DNA of 47,923 nt from positions 1-47,923 of the forward strand of contig JAGWKO010000004.1 in the NCBI GenBank assembly GCA_028873295.1, in the 5' to 3' direction. Origin of the DNA: Verrucomicrobiota bacterium (GTDB taxonomy: Bacteria > Chlamydiota > Chlamydiia > Chlamydiales > SM23-39). Numbering within the stretch: the stretch's first letter is position 1; each line of letters starts with the position of its first letter. The notes beneath the pieces are model-generated. The model saw only the letters and a list, made by a program, of their open reading frames with translations, did not search any database and was not told the origin of the DNA. Positions 7,174-14,599 of the stretch are shown here, one piece after another. The position numbers and the translations under genes are program-made.

Positions 7174-8988
7174 ATGAACCTGTCTACAGCCATCATTTCA
7201 TACCCAAATCCAGCAAATGAGATCATGAGCGCGAAAAAAGAGGAGAAAAAGAGGGGCGTTGACAGACTCAGCAATCTGGACAGAGCCATCTCAACCATTA
7301 TTTTCTCCTATCTGGGGACTACCGACCTCGCTTGCTGCGAAAGGAGTTGCAAGACATTGAAGGCAAACATATTATACCATTCAAATGTCTATACAAAAAT
7401 CTGGAAAGAAACTCTTCTTCCAATGATGGGGGTTGAAAAGCCCATAATCGCTTCAGAGGAATTGGGGGCAACCATTCTGAACATGTCGACTCCGAATCGA
7501 GCCGCCATCTCCAGGATAGCAGCAAGCATTCCTCCAACATTGAAAAAAGAGATAGCCGACTGGATGACCGAAGATCCAGCATCGGAACTGAAAGTAAAAA
7601 CATTGACCTTTCTGGGGGCCTTTGATCAGGCAAGCCAGGTTGCAAACAGATTGCCGGAAGAGAAACGTCTCTTGTGTTTTTCAATCATAACGCTGGGGAT
7701 GACATATGCAGGCCGTGGCCCAAAGGAGCTGCTCGCAATCGCAAACAGATTAAAAAACAAGCTCCATCGCGAGCACGTGTTGGACGGAATCATAGAGGCG
7801 ATGCTTATAAGAGGCTCCAGGTTAGGGAATCTAATTACCATCGCAGAGAAGTTGCTGAACGGAGAGCTGCGCAACGCAAAATTACGCAACATTGTAAGAG
7901 TGATGAGTGCAAAGAGCATAAGTCCATGGAAGCTACTTGCGATTGCAGAGATGCTACGCAATGAGGTAATGCAGAATGAGATTTGGGGCGGTATTGCCAG
8001 AGGGATGGCCGAGGAAGGAATGTACCCAGAAAAACTGCTTGCGATCGTAAATAAGATACAAGACATAAGGCATCGCGACAATACCTTGCATGAGATCGTC
8101 AAGGTGATGGGCACAAAATGCGCGAGTGTAGAAGAGCTGTTTGCAAGCGCAGAAAAGATAGTGGATCAGGAAAAACGCGGTCTTGCTTTGTGCAAAGGCA
8201 TCAAAGAGATGGCCGCAAGAGGCAAAAATCCAGTAGAGCTTCTTGAATTCATCAAAACCAGGACAACAAGCAAATGGATTTATGCAGAGGTTTTGACCGG
8301 CATTATAGAGGCGCTGGCTGCAAGAGGGGATGAGTTGGAGTGGTTATTTACAATCGCAAAGACAATACGAAGCGGGTCTACCTATGATGCGCTCCTTTTC
8401 AGAACTGCCCGTGCAATGCTTACAAGAGACGCGAGCTCAACGGAGCTGCTTGCGATTGCAAATAGAACACAAAATACAAACTCCCGCGATACAGTTTTGC
8501 GCGACATCACAAATGCGATGACCACAAGTGGCTCGCGGCTGGAGGAGATATGGGCAATTGCACATGAGATACAGGACCCTGCGTATCGCGATTGCGCTTT
8601 AGGCTACATTGCAAAAGCGATGGCCACAAAAGGCTCGCAGCTGGAAGAGTTGCTTGGCTTCATGACAAATTCAATCCAAACTCCATTGCAGCGCAATGAG
8701 GCCTGGATCGAAGTTGCCCACGTAATGGCTGCAAGAGGAGAAAGACCGGAAAAGCTGCTTGAAGCCACCAATAGGATAAACCCAAGCCCAGGCCAGCGCT
8801 ACCGCGCTTTACAGAGAATTGTTCAAGCAATGGCCGGAAGAGGCGCCTCTCAGGAGGAGCTCCTTGTGATCGCAAATGAGATAACAGACAAGGGACAACT
8901 CCAGGAGACTATGCGCAGAGTTGCAAGCAAAATAGCCTCTTTGGACTGCTACAGCAAAGAGGACATTCTGAGCATCCTGACTATGTGA
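7174..8988 (+). CDS. F-box-like effector candidate with 34-35-residue helical repeats (paralog 2)
   Basis: The protein has 604 residues and the same plan as the gene at 1974-3818. The F-box-like segment is at about residues 31-72 (LSNLDRAISTIIFSYLGTTD, then LACCERSCKTL). A shared middle part follows (YTKIWKETLL, AASIPPTLKKE, FLGAFDQASQVANRLPEEK), then repeats of 34-35 residues from about 160 to the end, such as MATKGSQLEELLGFMTNSI. The last residues (YSKEDILSILTM) match the end of paralog 1 ([12 protein letters not shown]). The ATG at 7174 follows a near-consensus promoter; a second ATG at residue 18 is possible. The gene lies between sucC and ftsY, and its stop overlaps the convergent F-box/LRR gene by 8 bases. 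The function in host ubiquitination is inferred. Confidence 0.7.
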   Translation: MNLSTAIISYPNPANEIMSAKKEEKKRGVDRLSNLDRAISTIIFSYLGTTDLACCERSCKTLKANILYHSNVYTKIWKETLLPMMGVEKPIIASEELGATILNMSTPNRAAISRIAASIPPTLKKEIADWMTEDPASELKVKTLTFLGAFDQASQVANRLPEEKRLLCFSIITLGMTYAGRGPKELLAIANRLKNKLHREHVLDGIIEAMLIRGSRLGNLITIAEKLLNGELRNAKLRNIVRVMSAKSISPWKLLAIAEMLRNEVMQNEIWGGIARGMAEEGMYPEKLLAIVNKIQDIRHRDNTLHEIVKVMGTKCASVEELFASAEKIVDQEKRGLALCKGIKEMAARGKNPVELLEFIKTRTTSKWIYAEVLTGIIEALAARGDELEWLFTIAKTIRSGSTYDALLFRTARAMLTRDASSTELLAIANRTQNTNSRDTVLRDITNAMTTSGSRLEEIWAIAHEIQDPAYRDCALGYIAKAMATKGSQLEELLGFMTNSIQTPLQRNEAWIEVAHVMAARGERPEKLLEATNRINPSPGQRYRALQRIVQAMAGRGASQEELLVIANEITDKGQLQETMRRVASKIASLDCYSKEDILSILTM

Positions 8989-9925
8989 TCACGGAAGGTT
9001 CATACTCAAATCTTTTACGAGCCGCTGTCATGCGAGCCTTCAGCTCTTCACCGCATGCCGCAGTAATGCAGTTGCCCCGAAGATCGAGTTTCCAAAACTT
9101 TGGTTTTGTAATCACGGCATTCACAAGGGCCGTTGCAGCCGCATCATCAATCTTGTTGAATTGCCACGAGAACACGTTCCTTTTGTTTTGATGAGACGTC
9201 TCCACGAACCAGTTTTCCATAGCATTGGGATTTGAAAGATCGATTTGCTTTACGGCGCTATTTTCCTGATGGGTCAGAGCTGTTGCAAGATGCGCGGCCT
9301 CTTCGCTTGTTATGCAATTATGAGGGAAGTACAGCTCAGAAACTGTTGTATTGCTGTGCAAAGCATTAGCGATGCGTTCCATTGAACTGTGCATCTTGCG
9401 ATTGCAAATAGAAATCGAGCTCAGATTCGCATCGTTATTTTGCAAGAATTCCTCTATGAGTTGAGTGTTTTCTTCTGTAAGGTTCACGCCGCTTCTCCAC
9501 GGCTCAAGGCGATGAAAAAAAGCGCACAGACGTAGATGACCCCCTCGAATTGTGGGAACTTCTGTCCTCGACCACTCGCTCTCACCGATTTCACTACGCC
9601 AGTCATCAAACTGGGACTCAAATCTGCGCTCAATAATTCCCTGCGCAACACTCCAGTTTCTATTGGTGAGGGACTGTCGCATCGTTCCCCAATGCGCTTG
9701 GGCAACTTCGTACAAATACCTGCAAGTCGTAGCAAGCTCCCTGAAATGTTTCGGAGGAGAAAATGTACCACGTCCCCAACTATAGCCTATCTCCCGTCCC
9801 AAAGCTAGGAGATCCGCCTCTTCGTCAAGCCGCAAAAAACAACGACAGTCTTCCTCTGAAACCAAAAAACTATACACAGAACGCAGACAGTCTGCGCTGA
9901 GACTTAATAAAGATGATGACGCCAT
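8981..9925 (-). CDS. F-box-like protein with ribonuclease-inhibitor-type leucine-rich repeats
   Basis: The protein has 314 residues. The N-terminus (LLSLSADCLRSVYSFLVSEE, then FRELATTCRYLYEVAQAHW at about 60-80) resembles an F-box split by a short charged insertion. The C-terminal half (about 160-300) has repeats of the RNI type: LSSISICNRKM, VSELYFPHNCIT, VKQIDLSN, FWKLDLRGNCIT, with helices such as 'SEEAAHLATALT' between them. This is the layout of F-box/LRR adaptors of SCF ligases, so a host-directed effector is plausible but inferred. The ATG at 9925 has GGAG 10 bases upstream followed by a run of T. The 259 bases upstream to ftsY are AT-rich and appear to hold only promoters. Confidence 0.6.
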   Translation of the reverse strand: MASSSLLSLSADCLRSVYSFLVSEEDCRCFLRLDEEADLLALGREIGYSWGRGTFSPPKHFRELATTCRYLYEVAQAHWGTMRQSLTNRNWSVAQGIIERRFESQFDDWRSEIGESEWSRTEVPTIRGGHLRLCAFFHRLEPWRSGVNLTEENTQLIEEFLQNNDANLSSISICNRKMHSSMERIANALHSNTTVSELYFPHNCITSEEAAHLATALTHQENSAVKQIDLSNPNAMENWFVETSHQNKRNVFSWQFNKIDDAAATALVNAVITKPKFWKLDLRGNCITAACGEELKARMTAARKRFEYEPSVIT

Positions 9926-10184
9926 AAAAAAAAATACTCCATACTATTAATATAACGCATTAATTATACACAAATTGAAAATAAAATAATATTAGAAATA
10001 TTGTTTTATCAATAAAAAATTCGTAACTAATTTATAATAAAGAACTTGATTGCAACGATCGACTTTCGGCACATTTCTTCCAACTCGGCATTTTTTGAGC
10101 TCCACCTTGAATTCTGGAGCGTTTCCCTGATACACTCCTCCGACTGGAACTTGTGAATCTGTTCCTAACGATCTTGAGTATACC

Positions 10185-11084
10185 ATGCTGCAATTCTTCA
10201 AAAAACTGATCCGTCCCTTTTCCAAAATGCGCTGGGCTATCGGCGCCAAGTTGCGAGCGCTTTTTGCGCGCCCTCTTGATCGCGCGACCTGCGATGCCCT
10301 GGAACAACTCCTCTATGAAGCGGACTTGGGCCCCAAGGTGACAGCGGACCTCGTGGAGGCATTGCGCATCCATGCAAAAGAGCATCCTGACCCTGCAGGG
10401 TTCATACCCTTCCTGAAAACAGAGATTCGAGCTCTTTTTCCTGAAAGAAAAGTCTCTTCCCTAACCTCTCCTCCCCACGTCATTCTCGTCACAGGAGTCA
10501 ATGGTTCTGGCAAAACAACTTCGATCATTAAACTGGCGCATCGCTATCAGCAAGAAGGCAAGAGCGTACTGCTTGCAGCCGCGGACACCTTTCGCGCAGC
10601 AGCCAGTCAGCAGCTCGCGACATGGGCAGAGCGGATTCAGGCTCCCATCATTCGATCACAAACAGGAAGCGATCCCGCGGCCGTTGTCTTTGATGCTCTC
10701 AACAGTGCCAAAACGCGAAAATCTGACCTGCTCATTATCGATACAGCAGGGCGTCTGCAAAACAAAACAGCTCTGATGCAGGAACTTGCAAAAATGCGAC
10801 GCGTTCTAACACAGCAAGTTCCTGGTGCTCCGCACGAGACCCTTCTCATTCTCGATGCAACGATGGGGCAAAACGCCCTTGATCAGGCGCGCGCCTTTCA
10901 TCAGTTCACACCCATTACCGGCATTATCCTCACCAAACTCGACGGATCTGCAAAAGGGGGGATTGCTGTTGCTATTCAGAAGGAGCTCGGCATCCCTATC
11001 CTCTGGGTGGGTACAGGGGAAACAATGGAAGATCTCATCCCCTTTGACCCCGCCTCTTATGTCGATGCGCTCTTCAATGATTAG
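10185..11084 (+). CDS. ftsY: Signal recognition particle receptor FtsY
   Basis: FtsY is the SRP receptor GTPase that brings ribosomes making membrane proteins to the Sec translocon. The 299-residue protein has a short basic N-terminus, a helical N domain (about 20-90) and the G domain: P-loop GVNGSGKTT at residues 104-112, DTFRAAA, DTAGR and TKLDGSAKGG. The long acidic A domain of E. coli FtsY is absent, as in many bacteria. The gene stands alone between an AT-rich upstream region and a strong terminator that overlaps its stop codon. In Chlamydia, ftsY is also close to the sucCD-htrA region. Confidence 0.96.
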   Translation: MLQFFKKLIRPFSKMRWAIGAKLRALFARPLDRATCDALEQLLYEADLGPKVTADLVEALRIHAKEHPDPAGFIPFLKTEIRALFPERKVSSLTSPPHVILVTGVNGSGKTTSIIKLAHRYQQEGKSVLLAAADTFRAAASQQLATWAERIQAPIIRSQTGSDPAAVVFDALNSAKTRKSDLLIIDTAGRLQNKTALMQELAKMRRVLTQQVPGAPHETLLILDATMGQNALDQARAFHQFTPITGIILTKLDGSAKGGIAVAIQKELGIPILWVGTGETMEDLIPFDPASYVDALFND

Positions 11085-11120
11085 ACCTCTTGCGTACGCA
11101 AGAGGTCTATTGATTTTTTC
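11082..11120 (+). terminator. Intrinsic terminator of ftsY
   Basis: A perfect 28-base palindrome (11082-11109, arms of 14 bases around TA/CG) is followed by TTGATTTTTTC. The stem starts within the TAG stop codon of ftsY. This is the clearest plus-strand terminator in the window. Confidence 0.85.
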
Positions 11121-11145
11121 TCACAACCAGATCTACCATTGAGCT

Positions 11146-11553
11146 ATGACGAAAGTGCTTATTCGTTACCGAGACCCTTTAGGGACAGAATCCGAGCAGC
11201 TTGATTCGGGCGCGCGTGTTATCATGGAAGCACCAAAAGAGATCGGTGGCAAAGGTGGGGCCTTCTCTCCTACCGACATGATCGGAACGAGCCTTGCCTC
11301 ATGCATGCTGGTGATGATGGGTCGTCTTGCCGCAAAGCTCAAAATTTCTCTAGAAGGAGCAACCGCTGATGTAGAAAAAGAGATGGCGCAAACAACTCCT
11401 CGTCGCATCGCAAAATTGACCATCCATTTTCGTTTCAGAGTCACTCCACCAGCAGAAGTGCAGAAACAGCTGGAAAAGGAAGCCATGAACTGCCCTGTTC
11501 ACTTCTCCTTGCATCCTGATGTACAGCAGGAGATTCAGTTCTTTTGGGGCTAA
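11146..11553 (+). CDS. OsmC/Ohr-family peroxiredoxin-like protein
   Basis: This 135-residue protein has the OsmC fold, whose members reduce organic hydroperoxides with a pair of cysteines. The two expected cysteines are in place: Cys within SLASCMLVMMG after the FSPTDMIGTSL segment, and Cys within MNCPVHFSL near the C-terminus. The length fits the short OsmC/YhfA-like branch. The exact subgroup (Ohr, OsmC or YhfA) cannot be settled by eye. It sits 25 bases after the ftsY terminator, and the next reading frame starts 10 bases before its stop. Confidence 0.85.
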   Translation: MTKVLIRYRDPLGTESEQLDSGARVIMEAPKEIGGKGGAFSPTDMIGTSLASCMLVMMGRLAAKLKISLEGATADVEKEMAQTTPRRIAKLTIHFRFRVTPPAEVQKQLEKEAMNCPVHFSLHPDVQQEIQFFWG

Positions 11554-12617
11554 AAATTTCTCTTTTAGAACTGATTGAGGGGACTCGGTTTTATCTACAG
11601 GAAGAGAGTTCTCTCCTTGCGTCCCCTGAGGAAGCCGCCTATTTTCGCACATTTTTTTCTTCCAGGAATGCCGAAAAAGCCTTTACGCCTCCGCCCTCAG
11701 AGCGGGCCGTAGAGAAGAGACCTGAGAAGAGTGCTGCCGTAGAAAAGCCGGTAGAGAGACTTCTTCCGCGTCCGCTCTCAGAAAAAAAAACCGAAAGCAC
11801 TGCTATTGCAGCAAAGCCGGCAGAAAAACTCCTGCCACCGCCCCTCTCAGCAAAGCCAGAAGAAAAACCGGCAGAAAGATTGCTCCCGCCTCCGCTTTCA
11901 GCGCAACCCGTAGAAAAGAGATCTGAGAGCACTGCTGTTGCAGAAAAACCGGAGGAGAGACTTCTTCCACCTCCAGAACAACCCGAAGAAAAGAAATCCG
12001 AGAATGCCGCAGTCGCAGAAAAGCAGTCAGAAAGCAAGCGGGAACGCCCTGCTGTCGCAGAAAAGCCGGTAGAGAAACTGCACCCGCTCTCCCCACCACC
12101 GATGCAAATAGGGCGCCTGAAGGGGATCGTGCAAAAGGTACTCCCCCATCTTGCGATCATAGAGCAAATTCCAAGTGATGCGATGGCAAAGAAAATTGCA
12201 AATCTCTGGAAAGCACATGCCCTTGCAGCCCCCATTTCGATTCTCTTCGGAGAAGAGCCTCCGCAACATCAATTCTTCTTAAAAGAGTTAGCCAGCGCTC
12301 TTACAGTCTACTATGGAGAAGCTACGCTTGTTTCTGCAGAAGCGCTAGAAAAAGAAAAAGAGTGGGAACATTTTCTCACAACAGACTCCCTGCGTTTCAT
12401 TTTGCTCTCTCACACCACATTATGGCAGCTGACAGGGCTACGCTCTTTTTATAAAGAGATGCCCGGCTCGGGCGTGCGCCTGCTCCACAAAACTCCCCTC
12501 TTTCTTCTTCCAGATCTTTCTCTCTACTTCAAAGACCCTCTTTTAAAACAAACCCTTTGGGGCGCAATCAATGCGGCCTTTTATAAGGAAAATATATGCC
12601 CTGTATTGCCGAAGTAG
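11544..12617 (+). CDS. Hypothetical protein with Pro/Glu-rich tandem repeat region, overlapping priA
   Basis: The protein is not recognised. The frame of about 357 residues begins at a TTG (11544), with AGGAG about 11 bases upstream, and has no ATG before the repeats, so the start is uncertain. Residues 1-45 are ordinary. Residues about 46-187 are low-complexity tandem repeats built on 'EKPxEkLLPPPLSa' with interspersed 'kSEsaAvA'. Residues 190-357 form a globular alpha/beta domain (RLKGIVQKVLPHLAIIEQIP onward). It overlaps the OsmC gene by 10 bases and priA by 22 bases, which suggests co-translation. It has no signal peptide or membrane segment. The conserved-looking C-terminal domain next to priA may hint at a DNA- or envelope-related role, but nothing in it shows a function. 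Confidence 0.7.
   Translation: MGLKISLLELIEGTRFYLQEESSLLASPEEAAYFRTFFSSRNAEKAFTPPPSERAVEKRPEKSAAVEKPVERLLPRPLSEKKTESTAIAAKPAEKLLPPPLSAKPEEKPAERLLPPPLSAQPVEKRSESTAVAEKPEERLLPPPEQPEEKKSENAAVAEKQSESKRERPAVAEKPVEKLHPLSPPPMQIGRLKGIVQKVLPHLAIIEQIPSDAMAKKIANLWKAHALAAPISILFGEEPPQHQFFLKELASALTVYYGEATLVSAEALEKEKEWEHFLTTDSLRFILLSHTTLWQLTGLRSFYKEMPGSGVRLLHKTPLFLLPDLSLYFKDPLLKQTLWGAINAAFYKENICPVLPK
11679..12107 (+). repeat. Degenerate tandem repeat encoding Pro/Glu/Lys-rich units
   Basis: The DNA for residues 46-187 of the preceding gene consists of imperfect copies of units coding for 'KPxEkLLPPPLSa' and 'kSExxAvAEKP'. Copy boundaries are irregular. Such arrays can change length by slippage and produce extended, flexible linkers. 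Confidence 0.7.
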
Positions 12618-14599
12618 CAGTTGAGCGCAGAAAAGCGCTTCGTTTTGACTACTCTATCCCTGAAGAGTGGAGAGAAGCGGCGCAGGTGGGCGTCCGTGTT
12701 GCCATCCCCCTGCAAGGAAAAACAGCCAAGGGGGTCATCGTCGCCCTGAAAGAGAGCTCTCAGTTTGAAAACCTGCTCCCCATCACCGAACTGCTCTCCC
12801 CTACTTCAGAGTTAAGTGCTGCGCAATGGCGCCTTGCTGGCTGGATGGCGCGCTACTATGCCACTCCTTTAGAGCTTGTTTTACGCCTTTTTATCCCCGC
12901 CCCCATCCGCCAGGATGTAAAAAGCAGAAAAGGCAAAGAAGAGACGCTTCTTTTGGAAGCCGATTTTTTTCAAAGCCTCCCTAAAACGTTGAATCCGGAA
13001 CAGAAGGCTTGCCTTGATCATATCAAGGCCTCCCTACAGAGCGAAAAGTTTAAAGTGCATCTGATCCATGGCATCACGGGAAGCGGGAAAACAGAAATCT
13101 ACCTCCAGGCCATAGAGGAGGCAAGAAGACTTGGCAAAGCAGCTCTCTTTCTTGTCCCGGAGATCTCCCTCACCTCACAAACACTGGAGCGCATCAGGGC
13201 GCGCTTTCAGGAACCGGTCGCTCTTTTGCATCATAGGCGCAGCCTCGGAGAGAGAAACGCAGCCTGGCGCAAGCTTGCAAGCGGCGAGATCTCTATTGCC
13301 ATCGGCGCACGCTCTGCACTTTTTGCCCCCATACCGCGCCTTGGCGTCATCATCCTCGATGAAGAACACGACTCTTCCTACAAACAAAGTGAAGAGGCTC
13401 CCTGCTACCATGCCCGAAGCGTCGCCATCATGCGCGCCCACATGGAGTCAGCAACCGTGCTTCTCGGCAGCGCCACCCCATCGCTCGAATCACGCTACAA
13501 TGCAGAGATCGGCAAATACCAGCTCCATTCCCTCACACGTCGCGCAAGCTCCGCTACGCTCCCTACCATCCAGATCGTCGACATGAAGGCAGCGCACCTT
13601 AGAAACGGCGGATTTACCCACTTCTCCGATCACCTGCTGAAAGCTATCGAAAGCCGCATCAAAAAAGGAGAACAGACCCTTCTCTTTCTCAACCGCAGAG
13701 GGCATCATCGCCTCGGACTTTGCCGAGAGTGCCAGACAGCCATCCAATGCCCGCACTGCGATCTCTCCCTCACCTTTCACAAAGGAGAGGAGCAATTGCG
13801 TTGCCATCTCTGCGGCTTCGAGCGCTCCGCAAATGAGTATTGCCCCTCCTGTGGATCGCGTGGGACCATACAATGCAAAGGCTTCGGAACAGAGCATGTG
13901 GAAAGATCTCTGCATGCCGTTTTTCCGGAAGTGCGCACTCTGCGCATGGATCGCGACACGACGCGAAAAAAAGAGAGCCATGAAGAGCTTTTTCAACAGT
14001 TCCGCGCTCATAAAGCAGATGTTCTTATCGGGACACAGATGATCGCAAAGGGGTTCCATTTCCCTTCTGTTACCCTTGTCGGCATTTTGCACGCAGATGC
14101 ATCCCTGCAGATCCCCGACTTTCGCTCCAGCGAATTTCTCTTTCAACTCCTCATCCAGGTTTCAGGAAGAGCAGGAAGGGCAGACCTCCCGGGCGAAGTA
14201 ATCCTGCAGACTTTCCTCCCGGAGCACCCGGTGATCCTGCTTGGGAAAAACCAGGACTATGATGCTTTCTATACAAGAGAAATGGAGGAGAGAAAGCTCT
14301 TCGGCTATCCCCCCTTTACCCATCTCATTAAATGCCTCTTCTCCTCTAAAAAAAGCGAAAAAGCACTCGAAGCAGCGGAGTGGACCTGGCGCAAGATTCA
14401 GGAGCTCTCCACTCCCGCTCTTCAGATCCTGCCGGTAGGACCCTCAGGTCACCCAAAAATTAAAGACCTCTTTCGATTCCAGTTTCTCATCAAAGCAAAA
14501 GAGCGCAAGGAATGCGAGAGGGTTTCCCTCTTTCTATCATCCCTCTCCTTCCCGGATGCCTATATCAAAGTCGATGTCGATCCATCATCGCTTTGGTAA
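12596..14599 (+). CDS. priA: Primosomal helicase PriA
   Basis: PriA is the 3'-to-5' helicase that restarts stalled replication forks by loading DnaB. The 667-residue protein has the N-terminal DNA-binding domains (1-110), a superfamily 2 helicase core with Walker A GITGSGKTE near residue 160, the DEEH box near 254 and GSATPS, and the Cys-rich zinc insertion (about 376-415: CRECQ, CPHC, CHLCGF, CPSCGS). The GTQMIAKGFHFP motif and QVSGRAGR follow. All eight zinc-binding cysteines are visible. The ATG at 12596 has AAGGA upstream. Its last 15 bases overlap the end of the convergent kinase-like gene. Confidence 0.96.
   Translation: MPCIAEVAVERRKALRFDYSIPEEWREAAQVGVRVAIPLQGKTAKGVIVALKESSQFENLLPITELLSPTSELSAAQWRLAGWMARYYATPLELVLRLFIPAPIRQDVKSRKGKEETLLLEADFFQSLPKTLNPEQKACLDHIKASLQSEKFKVHLIHGITGSGKTEIYLQAIEEARRLGKAALFLVPEISLTSQTLERIRARFQEPVALLHHRRSLGERNAAWRKLASGEISIAIGARSALFAPIPRLGVIILDEEHDSSYKQSEEAPCYHARSVAIMRAHMESATVLLGSATPSLESRYNAEIGKYQLHSLTRRASSATLPTIQIVDMKAAHLRNGGFTHFSDHLLKAIESRIKKGEQTLLFLNRRGHHRLGLCRECQTAIQCPHCDLSLTFHKGEEQLRCHLCGFERSANEYCPSCGSRGTIQCKGFGTEHVERSLHAVFPEVRTLRMDRDTTRKKESHEELFQQFRAHKADVLIGTQMIAKGFHFPSVTLVGILHADASLQIPDFRSSEFLFQLLIQVSGRAGRADLPGEVILQTFLPEHPVILLGKNQDYDAFYTREMEERKLFGYPPFTHLIKCLFSSKKSEKALEAAEWTWRKIQELSTPALQILPVGPSGHPKIKDLFRFQFLIKAKERKECERVSLFLSSLSFPDAYIKVDVDPSSLW

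Noticed and set aside
11639-12235. 198-codon minus-strand frame opposite the Pro/Glu-rich repeat
   Set aside because: It mirrors the tandem repeat (Gly/Ser/Phe units) and has no start signal or independent support.
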